DNA of 64,000 nucleotides from Microbispora sp. H13382 (GTDB lineage: Bacteria > Actinomycetota > Actinomycetes > Streptosporangiales > Streptosporangiaceae). This document shows, piece by piece, positions 49,078 to 56,727 of this stretch. The stretch spans positions 310,001 through 374,000 of the forward strand of contig NZ_JABBXA010000002.1 of assembly GCF_014161445.1 (NCBI RefSeq), written 5' to 3'. The position numbers and the translations under genes are program-made. Every line of letters begins with the position of its first letter. Position 1 is the first letter of the stretch. Under the pieces are notes generated by a model. It saw only the letters and a program-made list of their open reading frames with translations. It made no database searches and was not told the origin of the DNA.

Positions 49078-51402
49078 ATGGGTGACCGTCAATCCGACTC
49101 CGCTCGCGCCGACGCCCTGCGGATCGAACAGTCCTACGTCTCCATGCTGTACGACCGCCTCGACATCGCACGTGAGCGGGCCGAGCACGGCATGCGGGAG
49201 GTCCTGGCCCGCGGTGGCACGGGCACCCGCCAGGCCGTCGTGGAGCGGGAGGTGACGGCGGCCGAGCACGGCCGCCGCCTCGCGCAACTGTCGGCCGTGG
49301 AACGCGGCCTGTGCTTCGGGCGCATCGACGACGCCGACGGCGAGACCCTCTACATCGGCCGCATCGGGCTGCGTGACGACGACCACACCTCCGTGCTCGT
49401 CGACTGGCGCGCCCCCGCCGCCCGCCCCTTCTACGTCGCCACCCCCGGCGACCCGGGCTCCCTCGTACGCCGCCGTCACCTGCACACGCGGCACCGCGAG
49501 GTCGTGGGCATCGACGACGAGGTGTTCGACCTCGACCGGATGGCCGACGGAGACCGCCGTACGCTCGTCGGCGAGGCCGCGCTGCTCGCGGCGCTGCGCC
49601 GCGGGCGCACCGGACGCATGGGCGAGGTCGTCGCCACCATCCAACGCGAGCAGGACCGGGTGATCCGCTCCGGCCTGGCGGGGGCGCTCGTCGTGCAGGG
49701 CGGGCCGGGCACGGGCAAGACCGTCGCCGCCCTGCACCGGGCGGCGTACCTGCTCTACACGCACCGCGACACGCTGGAGCGGCGTGGCGTGCTCGTCGTC
49801 GGTCCCAACGCGACGTTCTCCCGCTACATCAGCCAGGTGCTGCCCGCGCTGGGCGAGACGCAGGTGGTGCTGACGAGCATGGGCGGGCTCCATCCCGGGG
49901 TGCGGGCCAGCGCCGAGGACGAGCCGGCGGTCGCCGTCGTCAAGGGCGACCCGCGCATGGCCCGGGTGGTCGAGGAGGCGGTCCGCGACCGCCAGCGCGT
50001 GCCGGAGGGCGACCTGGAGGTGAAGATCCCCGTCCGCACCTCGGTGCGCGGCGGCGTGGAGGTGGTGGTCGAGGAGATGCCGCTGCGGGTGGACCACGCC
50101 ACCTGCCTGCGGGCCCGGGACCGCGCACGCGGCCTGCGGCGTCAGCACAACATCGCCCGGTGGACGTTCGTGGACCAGGTGCTGCGGGCCCTGGCCCGGG
50201 ACGAGGCGGCACGGCTCGACCGGCCGCTGGAGGACGGCGACCTGAAGTACGCCGCCACGACCCTGTGGGAGCACCGGCCGGTCCGCGACGCGCTCGACGC
50301 CCTGTGGCCGGAGATCACTCCGGAGCGGCTCGTCCGCGAACTCCTGTCGGACGAGGAACGGCTGCGCGCGGCGGCCGGGCCGCACCTGACGGAGGAGGAG
50401 CGCACGCTCCTGCTGCGGCCCCGCGAGGCGCCGTGGACGGTCGGCGACGTCCCCCTGCTGGACGAGGCCGCCGAACTGCTCGGCGAGTACGACTACGGGG
50501 CCGGGGCCAGGCGGCGCCGCGCGGAGGAGGAGCGGCGCGAGGAGGAGCTGTACGCCCGGGAAGTGCTGACGATCACCGACGTCGACCCCGTGCTCGACGC
50601 GACCCTGCTGGCCGGCCGCAACCGCGCCGACGAGGCGTACGTGACGACCGCGGACCGGGCCGCCCGCGACCGCACCTGGGCGTACGGGCACGTGATCGTG
50701 GACGAGGCCCAGGAGCTGTCGGCGATGGCGTGGCGGACGGTGATGCGGCGGGTCCCGGCACGCTCCCTCACGGTGGTCGGCGACATCGCCCAGACCGGCT
50801 CGGCCGCGGGCGCGCGCTCCTGGGGCGAGATGCTCGACCCCTATGTGAAGGGACGCTGGCGGGAGGAGCGCCTGCTGGTCAACTACCGGACGCCGGCCGA
50901 GATCATGGAGGTCGCCGCCGACGTGCTGCGCGCCGTGGCGCCCGGGGAGGAGCCGCCCGAGTCGGTCCGGTTCGGCGGCGCCCGCCCCCGCGCCGTGCCC
51001 GCCGCCGGGACCGACCTGCGGCTGCTCGTGGAGTCGGAACTGCGCGAGATCGAAGAGGGACGGGTCGGCGTCGTCACGCCGGACACCCGGCACGCGGAGG
51101 TCGCCGCGCTGTTCCCCGAGGCCGTCGACCCCCTGGACAGCCCGGTCGCCGTCCTCACCGTACGCGGCTCGAAGGGCCTGGAATTCGACGCCGTGGTGGT
51201 CGTGGACCCCGAGGGCATCCTGAGCCAGTCGTCCAATGGCGGCCAGGATCTGTACGTCGCCATCACCCGGGCGACCCGGCGGCTCACCGTCCTCTACGAG
51301 GACCGCCTGCCCGCCATACTCCACCGCCTGGCCACGAGAGCCTCGACGGTGAAGCGGGGTACACCGAGCGAGCCGGAGGGGCGCGCCGCCGGTCTGGACT
51401 GA
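49078..51402 (+). CDS. helR: RNA polymerase recycling ATPase, HelR/HelD type
   Basis: This is a 774-residue UvrD-like superfamily 1 protein. The N-terminal coiled coil (ALRIEQSYVSMLYDRLDIAR, then ERAEHGMREVL) is the arm that enters the RNA polymerase secondary channel. Then come Walker A GGPGTGKTVAALHRAAYLLY (about 210-217), a variable arm region rich in Arg/Glu (about 460-510), Walker B VIVDEAQELSAMAWR, VVGDIAQTGSAAGARSW and the C-terminal VLTVRGSKGLEFDAVVVVDP and YVAITRATRRLTVLY. Such factors pull stalled polymerase off DNA; HelR members can also displace rifamycins. Which role dominates here is not decided by sequence. Confidence 0.87.
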   Translation: MGDRQSDSARADALRIEQSYVSMLYDRLDIARERAEHGMREVLARGGTGTRQAVVEREVTAAEHGRRLAQLSAVERGLCFGRIDDADGETLYIGRIGLRDDDHTSVLVDWRAPAARPFYVATPGDPGSLVRRRHLHTRHREVVGIDDEVFDLDRMADGDRRTLVGEAALLAALRRGRTGRMGEVVATIQREQDRVIRSGLAGALVVQGGPGTGKTVAALHRAAYLLYTHRDTLERRGVLVVGPNATFSRYISQVLPALGETQVVLTSMGGLHPGVRASAEDEPAVAVVKGDPRMARVVEEAVRDRQRVPEGDLEVKIPVRTSVRGGVEVVVEEMPLRVDHATCLRARDRARGLRRQHNIARWTFVDQVLRALARDEAARLDRPLEDGDLKYAATTLWEHRPVRDALDALWPEITPERLVRELLSDEERLRAAAGPHLTEEERTLLLRPREAPWTVGDVPLLDEAAELLGEYDYGAGARRRRAEEERREEELYAREVLTITDVDPVLDATLLAGRNRADEAYVTTADRAARDRTWAYGHVIVDEAQELSAMAWRTVMRRVPARSLTVVGDIAQTGSAAGARSWGEMLDPYVKGRWREERLLVNYRTPAEIMEVAADVLRAVAPGEEPPESVRFGGARPRAVPAAGTDLRLLVESELREIEEGRVGVVTPDTRHAEVAALFPEAVDPLDSPVAVLTVRGSKGLEFDAVVVVDPEGILSQSSNGGQDLYVAITRATRRLTVLYEDRLPAILHRLATRASTVKRGTPSEPEGRAAGLD

Positions 51403-51625
51403 GGAGCGCGCGGGAGCGAAGCGACCAAGCACGACGAGGGCTGTGCCCCTGGCGCGCCTCCGGCACGACCCCGCCGGGAGTGAGCGCCCCGATGAGCGAA
51501 GCGGGGAACACCGAGCGAGCCGGAGGGGCGCGCCGCCGGTCTGGACTGAGGAGAGAGGGAGTGAGGAACGAACTCCCGAACGACGAGGGAAGACGGCGGA
51601 AGTGAGCGCCCCGACGGTGAAGCGG
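51351..51625. repeat. Degenerate tandem repeat at the helR 3' end
   Basis: A 56-base unit covering the last codons and stop of helR (51351-51406) is repeated at 51498-51553 with one mismatch. Shorter parts recur, including GTGAGCGCCCCGA before GAAGCGGG near 51480 and 51602. The spacers of the two copies also share GAGCGAAGCGA- and ACGACGAGGG-like pieces. The second copy preserves the reading frame ending only as an untranslated echo. Confidence 0.85.
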
Positions 51626-51631
51626 GAAACA

Positions 51632-51666
51632 CAGTACGGCCGGCGTGGGGGACGCCGGCCGTACTG
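51632..51666. terminator. Bidirectional terminator between helR and DUF5324-like gene
   Basis: CAGTACGGCCGGCGT pairs perfectly with ACGCCGGCCGTACTG around GGGGG (15 bp). Confidence 0.75.
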
Positions 51667-51685
51667 GGTGGCTGTGAGGGATGAG

Positions 51686-52186
51686 CTAGGGCATTTTTCC
51701 CGAGATTTCATCGGCGGCCTTGTCGGCCTTCTCGCCGACTTCCTCGGCCTTGTCTCCGACCCACTTGCTGGCGTCGGATCCGGTGTGCCGCATGCTCTCC
51801 CGCATCGTCTCGGTCCAGCGCTGGGCGTTGTTCCGGTACATCGCCACACCGACCGCGCCGATCGCGACGCCGCTCAGCAACGCGAGGACCGGCCAGCGCC
51901 GGCGCGTCTTCTTGGTGCTGGACACGTCGATGCGGCGGGCCATCTCGGTCAGGAACGCGCTGACGATCGGCGCGATCTGCTCCTCGACCGACTGTGCCGC
52001 CTGGTCGAGCTTCGGCGCCGCCCAGACCCTGGCGTCCTCGATCCGGTGCGTCGCGAGATCCCGGGCGGTCTCCGCCATCGGGCTCATCCGGCCACCGGCT
52101 CTCCTCGCCTGGTCTCTCATCCTGCTCAGCCACGTCTGCGGGATGACCACTTCGGCGCGGCGCCTTCTGTTCATTGTCAGGGACAC
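51686..52186 (-). CDS. DUF5324-like single-pass membrane protein
   Basis: This protein has about 166 residues. The GTG at 52186 follows GGGGAGG by six bases. It has a basic N-terminus (MNRRRRAEVVIPQTWLSRMR), a helical segment, one membrane helix (WPVLALLSGVAIGAVGVAMY) and an acidic/Lys-rich helical tail (WVGDKAEEVGEKADKAADEI). It resembles the DUF5324 proteins that lie next to ppiA in other actinomycetes. It has no known function, and is divergent from ppiA. Confidence 0.7.
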   Translation of the reverse strand: MSLTMNRRRRAEVVIPQTWLSRMRDQARRAGGRMSPMAETARDLATHRIEDARVWAAPKLDQAAQSVEEQIAPIVSAFLTEMARRIDVSSTKKTRRRWPVLALLSGVAIGAVGVAMYRNNAQRWTETMRESMRHTGSDASKWVGDKAEEVGEKADKAADEISGKMP

Positions 52187-52325
52187 GATCAACCTCCCCA
52201 ATCGACGGGGCCCCGGAACGACCCCTTCCCGGATGGTCGCGGCTCAATCACGAGCAGTGCTTGAAGGCATGCTCGATACCCTGTTCACGGACAACAAACA
52301 CGATCAGACAAAGGGGGCGGCCCTC

Positions 52326-52859
52326 GTGGCTGACAACCTCATCGCGAATCTGCGCACGAACCACGGCACGATCCGCGTCCAGCTCTTCCCCAACAAGGCG
52401 CCGAAGACCGTGCGCAACTTCGTGGAACTCGCCGAGGGCACCCGGGAGTGGACTCACCCGGAGACCGGCGAGAAGCAGACGAACGTCAAGCTCTACGACG
52501 GCACGATCTTCCACCGGGTCATCAGCGGCTTCATGATCCAGGGTGGCGACCCGCTCGGCCAGGGCATCGGCGGGCCCGGCTACGACTTCGACGACGAGAT
52601 CCACCCGGAGAACCAGTTCAACCGGCCCTACCTGCTCGCCATGGCGAACGCGGGCAAGCGGTTCGGCAAGGGCACCAACGGCTCCCAGTTCTTCATCACC
52701 GTCGCGCCGACGCCGCACCTCAACCAGGGGCACACGATCTTCGGCGAGGTGATCGAGGGCACCGAGGTGGTCGACGCGATCGCCAAGACCCCCACCGGCC
52801 GCAACGACCGCCCGGAGAACGACGTGGTGCTCGAAGAGGTCACCATCGAGCGGTCCTGA
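52326..52859 (+). CDS. ppiA: Cyclophilin-type peptidyl-prolyl cis-trans isomerase
   Basis: This is a 177-residue cyclophilin with IFHRVISGFMIQGGDPLGQG, NGSQFFITVAPTPHLNQGHT and IFGEVIEG covering the active-site Arg, Phe, Gln and His positions. It has no signal peptide from the chosen GTG start, which begins ADNLIANLRTNHGTIRVQLF like other actinobacterial homologues. In-frame codons upstream have no family resemblance. Cytosolic protein folding is expected. The place next to rhomboid and crgA is conserved. Confidence 0.9.
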   Translation: MADNLIANLRTNHGTIRVQLFPNKAPKTVRNFVELAEGTREWTHPETGEKQTNVKLYDGTIFHRVISGFMIQGGDPLGQGIGGPGYDFDDEIHPENQFNRPYLLAMANAGKRFGKGTNGSQFFITVAPTPHLNQGHTIFGEVIEGTEVVDAIAKTPTGRNDRPENDVVLEEVTIERS

Positions 52860-52881
52860 CGCCGCGTCGTCCGATCCCCGG

Positions 52882-52914
52882 CGCCCCGGCCGCAGCGAAC
52901 GCGCGGCCGGGGCG
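52882..52914 (+). terminator. Terminator after ppiA
   Basis: CGCCCCGGCCGC pairs perfectly with GCGGCCGGGGCG (12 bp), followed by TTT. Confidence 0.75.
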
Positions 52915-52980
52915 TTTCCGGCTTATAGGCTGGCTCGTGGATGCGCTCCCCCGCACAGGGACACGCCAGGAAAGGACCCC

Positions 52981-53847
52981 ATGACCTCCCAGCCTCCGCC
53001 GCCCCCGCAGCCGGGGGCGCAAGCCGTACCCACCTGCTACCGGCACCCCGACCGCGAGACCTACGTCCGCTGCCAGCGCTGTGAGCGCCCGATCTGCCCC
53101 GACTGCATGCGGGATGCGGCGGTCGGTCACCAGTGCCCCGAGTGCGTCCGTGAGGGCAACCGGGAGGTGCGGCAGGCCCAAGCCACGTTCGGCGGCGCCG
53201 CCGTCGCCACGCCCCGCGTCACGTGGACGCTGCTGGTGCTCAACGTGCTCGCGTACGCGGCCGAGGTCCTGCGCCCGGACGAGGTCGTCCAGCGGTTCGC
53301 GATGTGGTCGCTCGGCGTCCACCTGGGTGAGTGGTGGCGGCTGATCACCAGTGCCTTCCTGCACGCCCCGCCGCCGTCCTTCTGGCACATCCTGTTCAAC
53401 ATGTGGGCGCTCTACGCCCTCGGCCCCGAACTGGAGCGCAGGCTCGGCTCGGGCCGGTTCGCCACGCTCTACCTGTTGTCGGCGCTGGGCGGCTCGGTCG
53501 CCATCTACCTGTTCGGCACGTCGGCCGTCGGCGCCTCCGGCGCCATCTACGGCCTGTTCGGCGCGTTGTTCGTGGTGGCCCGCAGGCTCGGGTACGACGC
53601 GCGTGGCGTTCTCTGGCTGATCGGCATCAACGTGGTGCTGACGTTCGTCGTGCCCGGCATCAGCTGGCAGGGCCACCTGGGCGGGCTCGTGACCGGCGCG
53701 ATCGTCGCGGCGGGCTTCGCCTACGCGCCGCGCCACAACCGCGCCATCGTGCAGTTCGGCATCGCCGTGGCCGTGCTGGTGGCGCTGGTCCTGCTCGTCA
53801 CCATGCTCCCGCCGTACGGCCTGCGCCTGGAGGGCGCCTTCACCTGA
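52981..53847 (+). CDS. Rhomboid-family intramembrane serine protease
   Basis: This is a 288-residue protein. It has an N-terminal cytosolic zinc-binding box (CYRHPDRETYVRCQRCERPI, CPDC, CPEC; about residues 19-58). Six membrane segments follow with the catalytic Ser186 in GASGAIYG and His232 in WQGHLGG, and HILFNMWALYALGPELE supplies the L1-region and His/Asn oxyanion residues. It cleaves transmembrane substrates in the plasma membrane. The zinc-box fusion is common in actinobacteria. Its 3' end overlaps the convergent TetR gene by eight bases. Confidence 0.92.
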   Translation: MTSQPPPPPQPGAQAVPTCYRHPDRETYVRCQRCERPICPDCMRDAAVGHQCPECVREGNREVRQAQATFGGAAVATPRVTWTLLVLNVLAYAAEVLRPDEVVQRFAMWSLGVHLGEWWRLITSAFLHAPPPSFWHILFNMWALYALGPELERRLGSGRFATLYLLSALGGSVAIYLFGTSAVGASGAIYGLFGALFVVARRLGYDARGVLWLIGINVVLTFVVPGISWQGHLGGLVTGAIVAAGFAYAPRHNRAIVQFGIAVAVLVALVLLVTMLPPYGLRLEGAFT

Positions 53848-54553
53848 CGGCGTCCGGGGCTCCCTGCGTGATGCGGTCGAGCCAGCGCAGCAGCAGGGCG
53901 GTCTCGACCGGCTCCAGTGCTTCGGTGCCGGCGAGGGCGAGTTGCGCGCGCAGGCGCAGCGCGGCCTCGCGCAGGGGGTCGCCGTCCTCGCGTGGGGTCG
54001 TCTCGGTGAGAACGTGCCCGAACACGGCGTCACGCATGCGATGCGACAGCGCGGGATCGTCGAAGCACTCCGGACTGGCGATGTGATCGAGAGCGGTGCC
54101 GACGCTCGCGGACAGGATCAGCCGGGCGGCGACGCGCGGCTCGACCTTCAGCGCGCCGATCGCCGCACACCGTACGAGCGTGGCCTCCAGGAGGTCGAAC
54201 ACCCGGTCGCGAGCCGTGGAGTGGGACCACGGCCGTGGGGTGAACATGAGCTGGTAGAGGGCCGGGTTGTCCCGCGCGAACGCCATGTGGCCGTCCCAGC
54301 CGGCCCGCAGGTCGGTCACCGGATCGGCCGTCTGCTCCTGTGCGGCCTTGAGTGCGACGTAGCGCTCGTACCCGTGGTCGGCGACGGCGTCGAGGAGCCC
54401 CCGCTTGTCGCCGAACAGCCGGTAGAGCACGGGCTGGGTCACGCCGACGGCCTCACAGACCGCCCGCGTGGCGATGTCGTTGTCGGATGACGCCGCGAGT
54501 TGCTTCTCGGCGGCCTCGATCATCGCCGCGCGTAGGGTGTCCGCACCTGCCAT
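53840..54553 (-). CDS. TetR-family transcriptional regulator
   Basis: This 237-residue protein has an N-terminal helix-turn-helix (NDIATRAVCEAVGVTQPVLY, RLFGDKRGLLDAVADHGYER) and a ligand-binding helical domain. It is divergent from an SDR gene, with a 27-base palindromic operator between them at 54618-54644. It probably represses the SDR and itself. Confidence 0.88.
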   Translation of the reverse strand: MAGADTLRAAMIEAAEKQLAASSDNDIATRAVCEAVGVTQPVLYRLFGDKRGLLDAVADHGYERYVALKAAQEQTADPVTDLRAGWDGHMAFARDNPALYQLMFTPRPWSHSTARDRVFDLLEATLVRCAAIGALKVEPRVAARLILSASVGTALDHIASPECFDDPALSHRMRDAVFGHVLTETTPREDGDPLREAALRLRAQLALAGTEALEPVETALLLRWLDRITQGAPDAVR

Positions 54554-54617
54554 GTAACCAATGATACGAAACTCCGCTAGCGGCGATACGCCGACCGTGC
54601 TAACGTTTCGCTCGTAA

Positions 54618-54644
54618 CGTCGATATGCAGAATGCTTATCGACG
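54618..54644. promoter_or_regulatory. Operator-like palindrome between tetR and SDR genes
   Basis: CGTCGATA-N11-TATCGACG has perfect 8-base arms. An inner GCA/TGC pair extends the symmetry to 11 of 12 positions per arm. It lies 20 bases before the SDR start and 65 bases from the TetR start. Confidence 0.65.
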
Positions 54645-54663
54645 ATAGATGAGGAGGTTCGTG

Positions 54664-55398
54664 ATGAGTGACCAGCGCGTGGCCGTCGTCACCGGCGGCT
54701 CCCGTGGGATCGGCCGGGCCGTCGCCACAACGCTCGCCGCACGCGGTCTCGCCGTCGTCGTGGGTTATCAGGGAGCGGCCTCGGCCGCGGCCGAGGTGGT
54801 CGACGCGATCACGTCGGCGGGCGGCCGGGCGTTCGCGGCGCAGGCCGACGTCGCGGACGAGAACGCGGTCGCGGCGATGTTCGACACGGCGGACGAGACC
54901 TTCGGCGGGATCGACGTCGTCGTCAACGCGGCGGGACGCCTGTCGCTGTCCCCGATCGCGGATCTCGACCTCGCCGACCTGGACGCGTTGCACCGCACCA
55001 ACATCCGCGGCACCTTCGTCATGGCGAGGGAGGCCGCGCGGCGCGTGCGCGACGGCGGCGCGATCATCACGATGTCCACGTCCGTCGTGGGCCTGCAACT
55101 GCCCAACTACGGCGCGTACGTCGCCAGCAAGGGCGCCGTCGAGGCGATGACGCTCGTGCTCGCCCGCGAACTGCGGGGGCGGGACATCACCGTCAACGCG
55201 GTCGCGCCCGGCCCGACCGCCACCGAACTGTTCTTCGAGGGCAAGGACGAGGCCACGATCGAGCGGATGGCCAAGCAGCCCCCGCTGGAACGGCTCGGCA
55301 CGCCGGAGGACATCGCGGAGGTCGTCGCCTTCCTGACGAGCCCCGCGGGGCACTGGGTCAACGGGCAGGTCGTGCGTGCCAACGGCGGCATCGTCTGA
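54664..55398 (+). CDS. Short-chain dehydrogenase/reductase
   Basis: This is a 244-residue classical SDR. Cofactor loop TGGSRGIGRAVA, then VVVNAAG (NAG motif), the catalytic Ser in TMSTSVVG and Y-x-x-x-K in YVASKGA. The C-terminal PGPTATELF and VRANGGIV are typical. The Arg after the glycine-rich loop suggests NADPH. Start ATG 54664 follows GAGGAGG. The substrate is unknown; it is likely induced through the TetR neighbour. Confidence 0.9.
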   Translation: MSDQRVAVVTGGSRGIGRAVATTLAARGLAVVVGYQGAASAAAEVVDAITSAGGRAFAAQADVADENAVAAMFDTADETFGGIDVVVNAAGRLSLSPIADLDLADLDALHRTNIRGTFVMAREAARRVRDGGAIITMSTSVVGLQLPNYGAYVASKGAVEAMTLVLARELRGRDITVNAVAPGPTATELFFEGKDEATIERMAKQPPLERLGTPEDIAEVVAFLTSPAGHWVNGQVVRANGGIV

Positions 55399-55534
55399 CG
55401 CCCGCGGGACGCGCGGGCCCAGGGCATGCCGGGGTCACAGGCGTCCGCTGGGTGGCCGGCACCCGTCGGTCACGAGTTGCCCACAGGCTGTGGATAAAGA
55501 CTGTGGAAAGTTTTTGGGAAAGCGCAGGAGCGCT

Positions 55535-55780
55535 CTAGCGCCACTTGGTCGACAGCACGACGCCGACGATGATGAGCCCGAACCCGATCAGCAGGTTCCA
55601 GTTCTGCAGGCTGGAGATCCCCGGGACGTTCGGCGCGATGTAGTAGACCGCGATCCAGGCGATACCGATGATCCAGGTGGCCACCATGACGGGGGCGAGC
55701 CAACGCGGGCTGACCTTCACCGTCTGCGCCTTCTGCGGCGGGGTGTAGACGGCCTTCTTGCGAGTCTTCGACTTGGGCAC
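55535..55780 (-). CDS. crgA: Cell-division protein CrgA
   Basis: This 81-residue protein has a basic N-terminus (MPKSKTRKKAVYTPP) and two membrane helices (WLAPVMVATWIIGIAWIAVY, LLIGFGLIIVGVVLSTKW) with the conserved SPRW before the first. CrgA sits at the septum and affects FtsZ and FtsI localisation in actinobacteria. The position beside pabA and the pknAB block is conserved. Confidence 0.95.
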   Translation of the reverse strand: MPKSKTRKKAVYTPPQKAQTVKVSPRWLAPVMVATWIIGIAWIAVYYIAPNVPGISSLQNWNLLIGFGLIIVGVVLSTKWR

Positions 55781-55975
55781 GGGAGTGTCTCCTGGTGGGT
55801 ACCCGCGCGGTCGTGCGGGCTGGTGTCAATAGCGTAATCGCTGTGGCGATGAAGTCCCGAGCAAGGATAGTCGGCCCGGACCCTGCCGGGCGATCCCCCA
55901 CGAGGGATTGCCGTACGCTGAAAGTCCGATTTCCGCTCTGCACGCCCAGCCACGCCGGTGAAGCGGGAGACACCT

Positions 55976-56554
55976 ATGAGCCCGACCCGGGTGCTCGTGG
56001 TCGACAATCACGACAGCTTCGTGCACACGATCGTGCAGTATCTGCGCGGTCTGGGCGCCGACTGCGACGTACGGCCGCGTGACCACGTCGTCGTGGACGA
56101 CGCCGACGGCTTCGACGCCGTGCTCGTGTCTCCCGGGCCCGGCACGCCGGAGGCGGCCGGGGTGTCGGTGCCCCTCGTACGGCACTGCGCCGAGCGCGGC
56201 CTGCCGCTGCTCGGAGTCTGCCTCGGTCACCAGGCCATCGCCGTGGCCTACGGGGCCGTGGTGGACCGCGCGCCGGAGCTCATGCACGGCCGCACCAGCC
56301 TGATCTCCCACGACGGGCGGGGGGTGTTCCGGGAGCTCCCTTCGCCGGTCACGATGACGCGCTACCACTCGCTCGCCGTGGTCCCCGGAACCGTGCCGGA
56401 CCCGCTGGAGGTGACGGCCACGACCCCCGACGGCGTCATCATGGGCCTGCGCCACCGCGGGGCGCCCGTCGAGGGCGTGCAGTTCCACCCCGAGTCGGTC
56501 GTGTCCGAGCATGGCCACCGGCTGCTCGGAAATTGGCTCGCGCAGATCGTGTAA
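55976..56554 (+). CDS. pabA: Glutamine amidotransferase subunit of aminodeoxychorismate/anthranilate synthase
   Basis: This is a 192-residue class I amidotransferase: VLVVDNHDSFVHTIVQYL, SPGPGTPEAAG, nucleophile Cys82 in GVCLGHQ, and His171/Glu173 in QFHPES. It gives ammonia to a chorismate-using partner (PabB or TrpE), which is not in the window. Placement between crgA and pknB is the usual one for this gene in actinomycetes. ATG 55976 follows GGGAG. Confidence 0.88.
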   Translation: MSPTRVLVVDNHDSFVHTIVQYLRGLGADCDVRPRDHVVVDDADGFDAVLVSPGPGTPEAAGVSVPLVRHCAERGLPLLGVCLGHQAIAVAYGAVVDRAPELMHGRTSLISHDGRGVFRELPSPVTMTRYHSLAVVPGTVPDPLEVTATTPDGVIMGLRHRGAPVEGVQFHPESVVSEHGHRLLGNWLAQIV

Positions 56555-56577
56555 CGCTTTCCGCTCTCGGCACGACT

Positions 56578-56632
56578 ACATGAGTGAGGGCTTCCGCCAT
56601 TGCCCCCGAGTGGCGGAAGCCCTTCCTCATGT
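56578..56632. terminator. Long bidirectional terminator between pabA and pknB
   Basis: ACATGAG and AGGGCTTCCGCCA on the left pair with TGGCGGAAGCCCT and CTCATGT on the right, around an 11-base loop with a small internal mismatch. It separates the convergent pabA and pknB operons. Confidence 0.8.
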
Positions 56633-56727
56633 CCGCGCGCGCCGTACGCCGTGCGCCGTTCCCGGCGGGCCCCCGGAAACGCCGACGGCGGCCACCGCCT
56701 CGCGATGACCGCCGTCCGCTCGTGTCG

